From: Micromonospora haikouensis
GTDB taxonomy: Bacteria > Actinomycetota > Actinomycetes > Mycobacteriales > Micromonosporaceae
Length of the DNA: 64,000 nucleotides
Reading direction: 5' to 3'
NCBI RefSeq assembly: GCF_900091595.1
Contig: NZ_FMCW01000030.1
Location: forward strand, 39,146 to 103,145
Numbering within the stretch: position 1 is the first letter of the stretch; the number at the start of each line of letters is the position of its first letter. This document shows positions 31,675-40,703 of the stretch, one piece after another. The notes below the pieces were generated by a model. That model made no database searches. It saw only the letters and a list, made by a program, of their open reading frames with translations, and was not told where the DNA came from. The translations under genes and the position numbers were made by a program.

Positions 31675-32919
31675 TCACCTCGCCGGGCGGTGCGGCTGGG
31701 CGAGCCCGGGACGGCCGGCGGCCGGATCGCGCAGCGGGTCGCCGTCGAGCCAGGTGCGCAGCGCCCACCACCAGCGCACCGTCTGCGGCACCGGCCACCG
31801 GCCGCCCGGCTCGGCGAGGGTCGGCGGCATCGCGGTCAGCTCCTGCACCCGGCGCAGCCGGTAGCGCACGGTGTTCGGGTGCAGGTGCAGGGCCTCGGCC
31901 GTGCGGTCCAGCCGCTGGCCGTGGTCGAGGTAGGGCAGTGCGGTCGAGGCGAGCTGCCGGTGGAACTCGTCGGCCGGGTCGAGGGCGGCCAGCAGCTCCC
32001 CGCTGACCAGGTCGGCCAGGGCCGGCTGGGCGGCCAGCGCGGTCTCCCCGGCGAGGTCGACCACCCGGTGCAGGCCACGCAGCCCGGCCCGGGACGCGGC
32101 GCGCAGGGCGGCCACGCAGAGCCGGTGCAGGGCCGGGGCCTGCGCCAGGGGCCGCGCCGGGGCGGCCACCACGAGCCCGGCCGCGTCGGCGAGGTCGGCG
32201 GGCGGCAGCCGTACGCACAGGCCGGCGAGCCGGTCGTCGACGGTGCCGAACAGCGCGCCGCCGCCGCAGAGCTGCCGCTCCACCGCCGCGATGCGGGCCG
32301 GGTCGGTCAGCTCGGTGACCACGCAGTGGTAGCGGCCGTCGGGGCGCAGCCCGAAGGCGGTCAGGTCGTCGGGGCGCAGCCCGAGATCGTCCCCGGGGTG
32401 CCCGTCGCCCGCCTCGTCGAGCAGCAGCCGGCGCAGCAGCCGGTTGCGGGCGTCGCGGCGGGTGCGGGCCAGCTCCAGCTCCGCCGTGTGATGGCCGTCG
32501 ACCAGGGCGCGCTCCAGCGCGCTGGCGTACCGGCCGAGCTCCAGCAGGGCGTCCAGCAGCGCGGTGTCGGGTATCCCGGCGGCCCGGCCGCGGTCGAGCG
32601 CGATCTCGACCACGCGCTGCCGGCCGGCCTGCACCCCGCGCAGCAGGCCGGCGACGGAGACGCCCTGCGCGGCCCGGTCGGCGCCGAGGCGTCGGGCCTC
32701 GGCGAAGTCCCGCTCGCTCGGCTCCGCCAGCCGTTCGAACGACGCCAGCCCGGCGGTCAGCAGGGCCGCCACGTGCCGGCGGTTCTCGGCCGTCGGCAGC
32801 CGGGCCACCTCGGGCGAGTGTTCCCGGGCCGCCTCGACCATCTCGTCCACGACCCGCCGGTCGGTCGCCAGCTCGCGCAGCAGCGCGCCGAGGGCCCCGG
32901 CCCGCTCCGGCATCCTCAT
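31675..32919 (-). CDS. PucR/CdaR-family transcriptional regulator
   Basis: 414 residues from the ATG at 32919 with GGAGGGAA about 10 bases upstream (MRMPERAGALGALLREL). The C-terminal PucR-type helix-turn-helix is LDRTAEALHLHPNTVRYRLR, followed by RVQELTAMPPTLAEPGG. The middle is a GGDEF-like degenerate sensor domain (about 165-290), and the N-terminus is an all-helical domain with RRLGADRAAQGVSVAGLLRG. Members typically control use of purines, amino acids or other nitrogen compounds. It is divergent from the secreted beta-propeller gene, a possible target. Confidence 0.88.
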   Translation of the reverse strand: MRMPERAGALGALLRELATDRRVVDEMVEAAREHSPEVARLPTAENRRHVAALLTAGLASFERLAEPSERDFAEARRLGADRAAQGVSVAGLLRGVQAGRQRVVEIALDRGRAAGIPDTALLDALLELGRYASALERALVDGHHTAELELARTRRDARNRLLRRLLLDEAGDGHPGDDLGLRPDDLTAFGLRPDGRYHCVVTELTDPARIAAVERQLCGGGALFGTVDDRLAGLCVRLPPADLADAAGLVVAAPARPLAQAPALHRLCVAALRAASRAGLRGLHRVVDLAGETALAAQPALADLVSGELLAALDPADEFHRQLASTALPYLDHGQRLDRTAEALHLHPNTVRYRLRRVQELTAMPPTLAEPGGRWPVPQTVRWWWALRTWLDGDPLRDPAAGRPGLAQPHRPAR

Positions 32920-33099
32920 CGGCCCGCTTCCCTCCGCCCCGGCCACTGTGGGCCGTCCACAACGACCCGGCCGGGTTTTGGCCCCCGTGCCCTACCGGGA
33001 GTCCGGCTTCGGTTGGTTTCCTTCTGTTACCGCAAAGTAACACCGCACCAGCGCACCGCGGAACGCCACCATCGGTCGCCCCACCGGCAGGAGCAGCCC

Positions 33100-34386
33100 A
33101 TGCCCGCAGCAGCACCGTCGTCCCCGCCCGTCCGCCGCGCCCGCAGGTACGGCGCCCTCGCCGCCGCCCTCGCCGTCGTGGCCACCGTCGCGCCGGCCCC
33201 GGCCGTCGCCGCCCCCGCCGCGCCGGTGGGCGCCGCCGCCCTGGAGGAGGTGATGTTCGTCGGCAACAACTGGGAGGGCACCGTCGACGTCATCCACTCC
33301 CGGGGCGACTACGCCCGCCTCGGCCGGGTCAACGTCGTGCCCGACAAGCAGCAGCGGCTCTGGGAGATCTACCTCAACCCGATCAAGCTCGCCTTCTACC
33401 TGGGCATCCAGCAGGGCCCCGGCGAGGGGCACGACCAGCTCGTCGACGACATGTACACCACGCCGGACGGGACGGCGCTGGTGGCGTCCCGGCCCAGCTT
33501 CGCCGACGTCGTCTCGATCGACCTGCGCACCGGCGCGGTGCGCTGGCGGTTCCCCGTCTCCGGGTTCCGCTCCGACCACATGGCCGTCTCCCCCGACGGC
33601 ACCCGTGTCGCGGTCTCGGCGTCGACCTCGGACACCGTGCACGTGCTCGACATCAACACGGGCAAGCAGGTCGGCTCGTTCGGCACCGGCGACACCCCGC
33701 ACGAGAACATCTTCACCGGCGGCGGCCGGCACATCTGGAACATGTCCATCGGGGACGTCAACAGCTCGCTCGACGCCCCGTCGCAGGACTGGACCAAGGG
33801 CGACCGGAAAATCACCATTGCCGACGCGACCACCTTCGCGAAGGTCAAGGAGATCGACATGCGGCCCCGGCTCGACGCGTACGGCCGCAGCGACCTCTCC
33901 GACGCCGTCCGGCCGGCGGTCTTCACCCCCGACGAGAGCAAGCTCTACTTCCAGGTGTCGTTCTTCAACGGCTTCGTCGAGTACGACGTGGCCGGCGACC
34001 GGGTCACCCGGGTCGCCACGCTGCCGAAGAACCCGAACACCACGGAGGACCGCACGAAGTGGGTCAACGACTCGCGGCACCACGGCATGTCGATCAGCCC
34101 GGACGGGGCGAAGCTCTGCGTCGCCGGGACGATGGACGACTACACCACGATCGTCGACCGGTCCACCCTCGCCCCGGGTCCGCTGGTCACGGCCAGTAAG
34201 CCGTACTGGGCGACGGTGAGCGGCGACGGCCGCGACTGCGTCATCTCGGAGTCGGGCGCCGACCAGGTCACCGCGATCAGCTTCGCCACGGGCCAGAAGG
34301 TGGTCAGCGTCCCCGTCGGCGACCACCCCCAGCGGGTGCGGATCGGGCACCTCCCCGCCGGCTGGACCCCGCCGGCTGCCCGGTAG
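33100..34386 (+). CDS. Secreted YncE-like beta-propeller protein
   Basis: 428 residues from the ATG at 33100 with CAGGAG about 6 bases upstream. The signal peptide (RYGALAAALAVVATVAPAPAVA) is followed by repeated propeller blades with motifs such as SPDGTRVAVSASTSDTVHVL, INTGKQVGSFGTGDTPHENI, FTPDESKLYFQVSFFNGFVE and DSRHHGMSISPDGAKLCVAG. The repeats match the YVTN/YncE family of extracellular seven-bladed propellers, which act as binding scaffolds. Some relatives are quinoprotein-type, but no quinone-binding residues are evident. The role is unknown; divergence from a PucR regulator hints at substrate-responsive control. Confidence 0.82.
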   Translation: MPAAAPSSPPVRRARRYGALAAALAVVATVAPAPAVAAPAAPVGAAALEEVMFVGNNWEGTVDVIHSRGDYARLGRVNVVPDKQQRLWEIYLNPIKLAFYLGIQQGPGEGHDQLVDDMYTTPDGTALVASRPSFADVVSIDLRTGAVRWRFPVSGFRSDHMAVSPDGTRVAVSASTSDTVHVLDINTGKQVGSFGTGDTPHENIFTGGGRHIWNMSIGDVNSSLDAPSQDWTKGDRKITIADATTFAKVKEIDMRPRLDAYGRSDLSDAVRPAVFTPDESKLYFQVSFFNGFVEYDVAGDRVTRVATLPKNPNTTEDRTKWVNDSRHHGMSISPDGAKLCVAGTMDDYTTIVDRSTLAPGPLVTASKPYWATVSGDGRDCVISESGADQVTAISFATGQKVVSVPVGDHPQRVRIGHLPAGWTPPAAR

Positions 34387-34401
34387 TCCTCCCGCGCGGG
34401 T

Positions 34402-34431
34402 GCGGCCCGGCCGGTGATCCGGCCGGGCCGC
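34402..34431. terminator. Bidirectional terminator hairpin
   Basis: A perfect 13-bp GC stem (34402-34414 with 34419-34431) and a 4-base loop between the converging beta-propeller and trypsin-like genes. Confidence 0.8.
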
Positions 34432-34447
34432 GCCCGTCTGCCCGTGG

Positions 34448-35245
34448 TCAGCCGCCGAGGCTGGTGGCGGCCGAGGCGATCGCGGAGGCGAAGTAGCTCA
34501 CCTGCGTGTAGACGCCCGGGTAGTTGGGGCGGGCGCAGCCGTTGCCCCAGCTGACGATGCCGACCTGGATCCAGGCGTTGGCGGCGTCGCGGCGGAACAT
34601 GGGGCCGCCCGAGTCGCCCTGGCAGGTGTCGGTGCCGCCGGAGGCGTAGCCGGCGCAGATCTCCTCGGCCGGGATGATGTCGCCGCCGTAGTTGGCGTTG
34701 CAGACGGAGTCGCTGACGAACGGCACGGTGGCCTTGAGCAGGTAGCGCTGCTGCGCGCCGCCCTCGCGCGCCGCGCCCCAGCCGGCGACGGTGAAGGTGC
34801 CGCTGTCGTACGCGCCGGTGGTGGCGATGGGCAGGGTGGCCAGGCCGGTGACCGGGGTGGCCAGGCGGATCAGCGCCCAGTCCTTGCCGTTGCCGTTGTA
34901 GCCGGGCGCGCGGTAGACGTAGTTGGACCGGACGGTGATCCGGCTGGCCGACTGGAGGTCGACCACGCCGAGCGTGGCGGTGATGCTGGTGTTGGCGCCG
35001 GTGCGGCCGACGCAGTGCGCGGCGGTGAGGACCAGGGTGGGGCTGTAGAGCGAGCCGCCGCAGCCCATGGAGAGCCGCACCATGAAGGGGAACTCGCCCT
35101 GGGCGGCGGGCGTGCCGCCGACGACGTTCGGGGTGACCGTGGCGTCGCCCGCGGCGGCGGCGGGTGCGGCGAGGGTGAGGCTGCCCGCGGTCACCGCGGC
35201 GAGCGCGGTGGCCAACAGGCCGGTGAGGGTGCGCCAGCGAACCAT
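34448..35245 (-). CDS. Secreted trypsin-like serine protease (S1 family)
   Basis: 265 residues. The signal peptide (RTLTGLLATALAAVTAGSLT, AAPAAAA) and a short propeptide precede mature VVGG, the activation site. The catalytic triad is His in LTAAHCVG, Asp in KDWALIRL and Ser in CQGDSGGPMF. Asp six residues before the Ser (GGTDTCQGD) predicts cleavage after Arg or Lys. Cysteine pairs fit the family. The enzyme resembles Streptomyces trypsin (SprT type) and acts outside the cell. It lies 126 bases downstream of the CHAT gene on the same strand but has its own leader, and belonging to that module is not established. Confidence 0.95.
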   Translation of the reverse strand: MVRWRTLTGLLATALAAVTAGSLTLAAPAAAAGDATVTPNVVGGTPAAQGEFPFMVRLSMGCGGSLYSPTLVLTAAHCVGRTGANTSITATLGVVDLQSASRITVRSNYVYRAPGYNGNGKDWALIRLATPVTGLATLPIATTGAYDSGTFTVAGWGAAREGGAQQRYLLKATVPFVSDSVCNANYGGDIIPAEEICAGYASGGTDTCQGDSGGPMFRRDAANAWIQVGIVSWGNGCARPNYPGVYTQVSYFASAIASAATSLGG

Positions 35246-35371
35246 GTGTTCCTCCGCATCATCTGCGGCGCCCCGGGGGTGACGCGCCGCCTTCGGATGA
35301 CGCGAATCATATTCAGCGACGTCGATTACCAGTCATCCTCACCTGGTCATACGACGGCGCTATCGCGGCAC

Positions 35372-37981
35372 TCAGCCGGCACCGAAGCAGACGAAGGCCG
35401 CCGCCGTGGCCAGGCCGGCGCCGTCGCCCGTCGCCACGAACGCGGCCTGGGCGTCGGCCAGGGCGCGCGCCGGCCGCGCACCCTGGCGCATCCTGCGGTG
35501 CAGGTCGAGCATCAGCGCGGTGGTGGGCTCGGCCGGCACCGGCAGCACGGTGGCCACCAGGCAGCGGGCGCCCCGGGCCAGCAGCACCGCCGTGAAGCCC
35601 ATGACCTCGTCGCCGGGGCGCACCCCGGACAGCCCCGAGTCGCACGCGGACAGCACGACGCAGCCGGGCGGCCGGGGCAGCCGCTCCAGCTCGTACGCCA
35701 GCAGCGGCCCGTCGGCCAGCTCCAGGCGGGAGAAGAGCGGGTTGTCGGCCCGGAACGTGCCGTGCGCGGCGATGTGGGCCAGCGCCGCACCGTCCAGCGC
35801 GGCGGTCAGCGCGCCGGCGGTGGCGTCCGCCCCGGTGAACACCCGCGCGCCCGGCAGCACGCCGGCGAGCTGGCGTACCTCGGTCTGCGCGGCCGGCAGG
35901 CGCGGACCCGCCGCCAGCACCGGCGGCCCGTCCGGCGCGTCCCTGCGGTCCGCGACCAGCCAGGCCGTGGCCGAGGGGGCGACGGTGACGGGCCGGCCGG
36001 CGCAGCTGGGCAGGCCCGACCACGGCACGGCGTGCAGGGCCCCGATCGGGACGACGACCAGGGGGCGGTCGCCCAGGTGCCGGCGCAACGGGTCGAACAG
36101 CTGCCGGTCCAACGCCGCCGCCGCGTGCGCCACGCCGGCCCGCACGCCGGCCGAGTCGCCGGTGGTGACCAGCCGACGCAGGCCGAACCGGAGCAGCCGG
36201 GCCCGGTTCGCCGCCTCGGCGAGCGGGCCGAGGTCGTGCAGGGTCGCCCGCCCGTCGCGGACCAGCACCGCCCGCAGCCGCTCCCCGTGCGCCACCAGCT
36301 CGACCAGCACGCGCGGGCCGAGCCGCCCGGCCAGCGTCGACACGCCGGGCGGCGACGCCACGGCCCCCCCGCCGGGCACCCGCCGGGACAGGTCGCGGAT
36401 GTGCTGCTCCAGCCGGGCCTGCCGGCCCCGCAGCGCGTGCGCCGGCCGGCCAGCCAGCAGGGTGTCCTCCAGCAGGCTGCTGACCAGCCGCAGCTCGGTG
36501 AGCGCGGCAAACAGGTCCGGGTCGGCCGGCGGCAGCGCCGCCCGGGTGCGCACCGCGCTGGCCCGCCACCGCTCCGCCCAGGCCAGCACCCGCGCCGGGG
36601 CGCCCGAGCAGACCGCGATGTCGAGGCCCTCGGCGGCCAGCTCCTGCCCGTACGCCCCGCTGTGCGCCCGCAGCTCGGTGGCGCCGAGCGAGGCCCGGTG
36701 GCTGTCCAGCACGGCCAGCCCACGGCGCAGCGCCCGCGCCGCCGCCCGGTCGTCCCCGGCGAGCCGGTGCGACAGCGCCAGGGCGTACCACCCCTGGGCG
36801 CGGCCGGGCGCGGTGCCCCACCGGCGGGCGCGGGCCGCCGCGTCCAGCAGGGCCGCCGCACGGTCGGTGCGGCCCAGCGCGGCGGCCAGCCGGCCGGCAT
36901 CGATCCGCGTCGTCAACGCGGGGCCGGGCCACCCGGTCGCGTCGAGCTGACCGGCGGTACGCACCAACGCCGTCAACAGGGCCGCCGAGCGGGTGCCCCG
37001 GCGAAACTCGGCACGCAGCTCCACGTGCCGGGCGAAGGCGGCCCAGATGCGGCGGCCCTGGCGGCGGAACCGGGCCCGCGCCTGGGCTGCCGTGCCGGTG
37101 GCGGTGTCCAGGTCGCCGGCGAGCAGCGCCGCCCTGGCCCGGGCCAGCAGCGCCTCGGCGAGGTCGGAGGCCATGCCCCGGCGGTTCAGCTCCCGCACGG
37201 CCACGGCGGCGACCTCGACCGCCTCGTCGAGCAGGGGCACCGACAGCAGCAGCTCGAAGCGGTCCAGCAGCAGCGCCGGCCGGGGCACGGCGAGCCGCCG
37301 GTATTCTCGTTCGACCTCGGCGAAGCAGCGCAGCGCCCCCACCGTGTCGCCGCGCTGGCCGGCCGCGATGCCCAGGTTCCAGCGGGCGTCGGCGGCGGCG
37401 AGGTCCAGCCCCAGCCCCTCGAAGATGGCCGCCGACCGGGCGAGATCGCCGCCGCGGCCCCGCGCGCCCCGGTGGGCGTTGAGCAGGCCCCGGTTGTTGC
37501 GGGCCCTCGCCTCCAGCAGCCGGTCGCCCTCGCGCTGGGCGATGTCGACGGCGAGGGAGTAGTCGCGCACCGCCTCGTCGTAGCGGCCCCGGTAGTGCAG
37601 CACCACGCCCCGCTGCAACCGGGCGTGCCCGGCGTCGGCGCCGGTGAGCTGCGGCAGGGCGGCCGTCACCGCCCGCAGGGCCGCGGCGGTGCGACCGGCG
37701 TTGGCCAGCACGTAGCCGAGGCTCATCCGGGCCAGGGCCCGCGCCCGGGGCGTCGTGGCGGCCCGTTCCGCCCGGCGCAGGTGCCGCAGCGCCCCGGGCA
37801 GGTCGTTGAGCTCCCGCAGGGCCAGGCCGATCGCCCGTTCGGCGGTGGACCGCTCGTCACCGGCGACGGCGCGACCGGCGGCGAGCACCCGCTGCGCGAT
37901 CGCGATCGCCTCGCGGGGATAGCGCTGCACGGCGTCGAGCGCGGACTGGGCCGCGCCGGCGGAACCGGCGCTGTCGGCCAT
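35372..37981 (-). CDS. TPR-CHAT caspase-like protease
   Basis: 869 residues. The N-terminal two thirds (about 10-480) is a helical TPR-type array, for example AIGLALRELNDLPGALRHLR, YRGRYDEAVRDYSLAVDIAQ and ARARNNRGLLNAHRG. The C-terminal CHAT domain (about 590-869) is a caspase-fold peptidase with the catalytic dyad His740 in LAHIAAHGTFRADNPLFSRL and Cys780 in VVLSACDSGLSGVRPGDEV. It ends AFVCFGAG, close to the usual CHAT end. TPR-CHAT proteases are cytoplasmic enzymes that cleave specific partners when activated, for example Csx29 in Craspase. It is divergent from a subtilase, sigma factor and small protein. No signal peptide is seen. Confidence 0.9.
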   Translation of the reverse strand: MADSAGSAGAAQSALDAVQRYPREAIAIAQRVLAAGRAVAGDERSTAERAIGLALRELNDLPGALRHLRRAERAATTPRARALARMSLGYVLANAGRTAAALRAVTAALPQLTGADAGHARLQRGVVLHYRGRYDEAVRDYSLAVDIAQREGDRLLEARARNNRGLLNAHRGARGRGGDLARSAAIFEGLGLDLAAADARWNLGIAAGQRGDTVGALRCFAEVEREYRRLAVPRPALLLDRFELLLSVPLLDEAVEVAAVAVRELNRRGMASDLAEALLARARAALLAGDLDTATGTAAQARARFRRQGRRIWAAFARHVELRAEFRRGTRSAALLTALVRTAGQLDATGWPGPALTTRIDAGRLAAALGRTDRAAALLDAAARARRWGTAPGRAQGWYALALSHRLAGDDRAAARALRRGLAVLDSHRASLGATELRAHSGAYGQELAAEGLDIAVCSGAPARVLAWAERWRASAVRTRAALPPADPDLFAALTELRLVSSLLEDTLLAGRPAHALRGRQARLEQHIRDLSRRVPGGGAVASPPGVSTLAGRLGPRVLVELVAHGERLRAVLVRDGRATLHDLGPLAEAANRARLLRFGLRRLVTTGDSAGVRAGVAHAAAALDRQLFDPLRRHLGDRPLVVVPIGALHAVPWSGLPSCAGRPVTVAPSATAWLVADRRDAPDGPPVLAAGPRLPAAQTEVRQLAGVLPGARVFTGADATAGALTAALDGAALAHIAAHGTFRADNPLFSRLELADGPLLAYELERLPRPPGCVVLSACDSGLSGVRPGDEVMGFTAVLLARGARCLVATVLPVPAEPTTALMLDLHRRMRQGARPARALADAQAAFVATGDGAGLATAAAFVCFGAG

Positions 37982-38069
37982 GACAGACAGCGTTCCCGAT
38001 GAACCCGGCCACCGTCAATCCGGGGTCCGACAGTGGAAATTGCCGGCATTGGACCGGCCATTCCTCCAA

Positions 38070-38098
38070 TTGACTTTCAACTATGCTTTGGAAGAATC
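38070..38098 (+). promoter_or_regulatory. Possible promoter for the subtilase-sigma operon
   Basis: TTGACT (38070-38075, 5 of 6) and AGAATC (38093-38098, 3 of 6) at 17-base spacing in a locally AT-rich stretch between the CHAT and subtilase genes. The -10 is poor, so another sigma factor, including the one encoded downstream, could be used. Confidence 0.3.
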
Positions 38099-38168
38099 GA
38101 CAGCGCCCCGACGTGCTGTCGCACCGGGACACCGCCGACCGCGCACGTCGCGACCGCCTGGAGGACCG

Positions 38169-39479
38169 GTGCTTCCTGACCGCCCCCGCACGCCACCGCC
38201 CGCCGGTCGACTGTCCCGGCGCGGGCTGCTCACCCTGGCCGCGTGCGCCGCGGCGGTGCCGCTCGGCGACGTGCTGCGACCGGCCGCCGCCACGGCCGAG
38301 AGCACCGACGACGACGCGTACCAGAAGGCCTTCGCCGCCGCACTGGCCGCCGACCCCGACGTGCGGCGCTACACCACGCCGGGCCGGGAGTTCCTCTACC
38401 GTCCCCGGCAACTGCTCGCCGCCAACGCCGACGCCCAACGGGTCCTGTCCTGGCTGCGCTCGCGCGGGCACCAGGTGAGCGTCGGGGCCGGCTTCGCCGG
38501 CGTCACCCGGCTGCTGTTCGCCAGGGAAACCGACGTCCCGGCGGTGGTGACGGCGCTGCGCGACCCGAAGCAGTGGCCCGGCCAGCAGGTCCCCCGGGTG
38601 CAGCCGCATCACGTCCTGCTGGGCCTGGGCAACATCATGGGCAGCCCCGGCAGCCCGCCCCGGGCCGCAGCGGCGCTGCCGCCGCCGGACCCGGCCCGCC
38701 TCGGCGAGGGCGCCGGCGTCACCGTCGGGGTCTGCGACACGGGAATCTGGCAGCAGGCCGGCGCCTGGCATCCCCAGTGGCTCGGCGGCAGCTACCTGCC
38801 GGAGGCCGACGACCTGGACGCGCTGTACGTCTCCGGCACCACGCTGGCCCCGCAGGGCGGGCACGGCACCTTCGTCGCCGGGGTCGTCCGGCAGGCCGCG
38901 CCGGGGGTACGGGTGGACCCCGAGCAGGCGTTGAACCCCACCGGCGTCGGCGACGAGGCGATGCTGGTGGCCGCCATGTCCCGCCTCGGGTCGCAGGTGA
39001 CCGTGGTCAACCTGTCCCTCGGCGGCTTCACCCAGGACGACGTGCCCCCGCTGCCGCTGGTCAACGCCGTGGCCGCGCTGCCGGCGCAGACCGCCGTGGT
39101 GGCCGCCGCCGGCAACGCCGGCAGCAGCCGTCCCGCCTGGCCGGCCGCCCTGGAACGGGTGCTCGCCGTGGCCGCGGTGTCCCGCGACGGCGGGGTCCTC
39201 GTGCCGGCGTCCTACAGCGGCTTCGGCCCGTGGGTCGACGCCTGCGCCCTCGGCGAGCGCGACAGCACGTACGTCGAGGGCCAGCTGCCGCTGCCGGGAC
39301 GGCCGACCCAGGTGTTCCACGGCTTCGCGACGTGGGCCGGCAGCTCCTTCGCCACGGGCCACGTGTCCGGTAGGCTCGCCGCGATGATGACCGCCGGTGG
39401 CCTGAGCGCCGACGCGGCGCGCCTCGCGCTGCTGGCCAACCCCCGCTGGCATCCCGACTACGGGGTGCTCGTCGCATGA
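38169..39479 (+). CDS. Tat-exported subtilisin-like serine protease (S8 family)
   Basis: 436 residues from the GTG at 38169 with GGAGG at 38160-38164. A twin-arginine signal (RLSRRGLLTLAACAAAVPLG) is followed by a prodomain-like segment of about 120 residues and a subtilisin catalytic domain: Asp in VTVGVCDTGIW, His in QGGHGTFVAGVV and Ser in AGSSFATGHVSG. The Asn for the oxyanion hole is in VVAAAGNAGSSRPAW. It is the first gene of a plus-strand operon with a sigma factor 28 bases downstream and is divergent from the TPR-CHAT gene. Its target is unknown. The pairing of an exported subtilase with a cytoplasmic caspase-like protease is notable. Confidence 0.9.
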   Translation: MLPDRPRTPPPAGRLSRRGLLTLAACAAAVPLGDVLRPAAATAESTDDDAYQKAFAAALAADPDVRRYTTPGREFLYRPRQLLAANADAQRVLSWLRSRGHQVSVGAGFAGVTRLLFARETDVPAVVTALRDPKQWPGQQVPRVQPHHVLLGLGNIMGSPGSPPRAAAALPPPDPARLGEGAGVTVGVCDTGIWQQAGAWHPQWLGGSYLPEADDLDALYVSGTTLAPQGGHGTFVAGVVRQAAPGVRVDPEQALNPTGVGDEAMLVAAMSRLGSQVTVVNLSLGGFTQDDVPPLPLVNAVAALPAQTAVVAAAGNAGSSRPAWPAALERVLAVAAVSRDGGVLVPASYSGFGPWVDACALGERDSTYVEGQLPLPGRPTQVFHGFATWAGSSFATGHVSGRLAAMMTAGGLSADAARLALLANPRWHPDYGVLVA

Positions 39480-39507
39480 GCCGCGCGACGGGCCACGGGG
39501 AGGCGCG

Positions 39508-40140
39508 GTGACCGACGTGACGGCGACGCGCCTGGTGGCGGCGGCCTCCGGTGGGGACGAGGCGGCCTGGGCGGAACTGGTGCGCCGCTACACGCCGCTG
39601 GTGGTGGCGGTGATCCGGGCCCACGGGATGAGCCGCGCCGACGCCGCCGACGTCAACCAGACCGTGTGGCTGCGCCTGGTGGAGCGGCTCGACCAGCTGC
39701 GCGACCCGGAGGCGCTGGCGGCCTGGCTGGCGACCACGACCCGGCGCGAGTGCTACCGGCTGTCCCGCCTCGACCGCCGCATACGGCCCGTCGACCCGTA
39801 CGACGACGCGCTCGATGCCCGGCACGGGTCGCTGGTGGACGCGGTGACGCCCGACGAGGAGCTGCTGCGGGCCGAACGGCGGCAGGCGCTGCGGGAGGGC
39901 TTCGCGCAGCTCCCGCCCCGCTGCCAGCACCTGCTGGCGCTGCTGACGGCCGACCCGCCGGTCAGCTACCGGGAGATCGGCGAACGGCTGGGCATGCCGG
40001 TGGGTAGCATCGGCCCGACCCAGGCGCGCTGCCTGCGCAAGCTGCGCGCCTGCCCGGCGCTCGCCCCGTTCGTCGGGGTGCGCCGTGGCCTGGAGACGAG
40101 CGGGGGTGAACGTGATGGCGCCGTGGCCGCCGGCCGATGA
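39508..40140 (+). CDS. ECF-type sigma factor of the CHAT/subtilase module
   Basis: 210 residues, GTG start with GGGGAGG 4-10 bases upstream. Region 2 is WAELVRRYTPLVVAVIRAHG, DAADVNQTVWLRLVERLDQL and LAAWLATTTRRECYRLSRLD. Region 4 is LREGFAQLPPRCQHLLALLT and PVSYREIGERLGMPVGSIGP with TQARCLRKLRAC. The final tail after LAPFVGV is short and basic. No zinc-finger anti-sigma gene adjoins it; the overlapping downstream gene is the only candidate regulator. The end of this gene overlaps the start of the next by about 26 bases, so the two are translationally coupled. Confidence 0.92.
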   Translation: MTDVTATRLVAAASGGDEAAWAELVRRYTPLVVAVIRAHGMSRADAADVNQTVWLRLVERLDQLRDPEALAAWLATTTRRECYRLSRLDRRIRPVDPYDDALDARHGSLVDAVTPDEELLRAERRQALREGFAQLPPRCQHLLALLTADPPVSYREIGERLGMPVGSIGPTQARCLRKLRACPALAPFVGVRRGLETSGGERDGAVAAGR

Positions 40141-40579
40141 CGACGCCCTGACCGTGGAGCTGGGCGCCGCGCTGTGGGACACCGGGCCGGTCCCGGAGGA
40201 GTTCCTGACCGCGGCGCGGGCGGCGTTCGCCTGGCGGACGGTCGACGCCGAGCTGGCGGTCGCCGAGCTGATGTTCGACTCGGCGTGCGACGCCGAGCCG
40301 GCCGGGCTGACTCGCTCGGGCGGCTCCGCGCGCACGTTGTCGTTCCGCAGCGGGCAGGTGGTGCTGGAGATCGAGGTGACCGAGGCCGGCATCGTCGGCC
40401 AGCTCTCCCCGCCCCGGGGCGGCCGGGTCACCGCCCGCACGGCCACCGGCCCCTACGACGAGTCGCCGGTCGACGAGGTGGGCTTCTTCTCGCTGGGCGC
40501 TCCCCCGACGGGCCCGGTCCGGCTGTCGGCCCGCGCCGACGGGTACGCCGTCGCCACCGACTGGGTCAGCCTGGGCTGA
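40115..40579 (+). CDS. Small protein coupled to the sigma factor, candidate sigma regulator
   Basis: 154 residues from the ATG at 40115 with GGGGG 8 bases upstream; GTG at 40106 is an alternative. No membrane segment or zinc-binding motif. The N-terminal 60 residues are helical (LGAALWDTGPVPEEFLTAAR, AAFAWRTVDAELAVAELMFD), with one Cys (DSACDAEPAG). The C-terminal 90 are beta-rich (RTLSFRSGQVVLEIEVTEAG, IVGQLSPPRGGRVTARTATG, VGFFSLGAPPTGPVRLSARA), like a small carboxypeptidase-regulatory or transthyretin-like sandwich. I do not recognise a named family. Its position suggests that it inhibits the sigma factor and might be cut by the CHAT protease. That is a hypothesis only. Confidence 0.7.
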   Translation: MAPWPPADDDALTVELGAALWDTGPVPEEFLTAARAAFAWRTVDAELAVAELMFDSACDAEPAGLTRSGGSARTLSFRSGQVVLEIEVTEAGIVGQLSPPRGGRVTARTATGPYDESPVDEVGFFSLGAPPTGPVRLSARADGYAVATDWVSLG

Positions 40580-40659
40580 CGCCCGTGGCGCAGCGGGGAG
40601 CAGGGCCCACCGAGGCCGCGGGTCAGCGATAGGGAGAAGGAGCCACCGGCTGGTGGGCT

Positions 40660-40695
40660 CCGGCCGGCCGACGCCCGAGGGCACCGGCCGGCCGG
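40660..40695. terminator. Bidirectional terminator hairpin
   Basis: CCGGCCGGCC pairs with GGCCGGCCGG around an inner GCCC/GGGC stem, between the small sigma-linked gene and the end of the carboxylase gene. Confidence 0.7.
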
Positions 40696-40703
40696 GGCTC
40701 TGC

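Noticed and set aside
35372..40579. Calling the CHAT module a CRISPR Craspase system
   Set aside because: No gRAMP/Cas7-11 gene, cas1 or repeat array is present; only the downstream protease-sigma logic looks similar.
34448..40579. Including the trypsin-like protease in the CHAT module
   Set aside because: It has its own leader and is a common stand-alone secreted enzyme. Being on the same strand as the CHAT gene is not enough.
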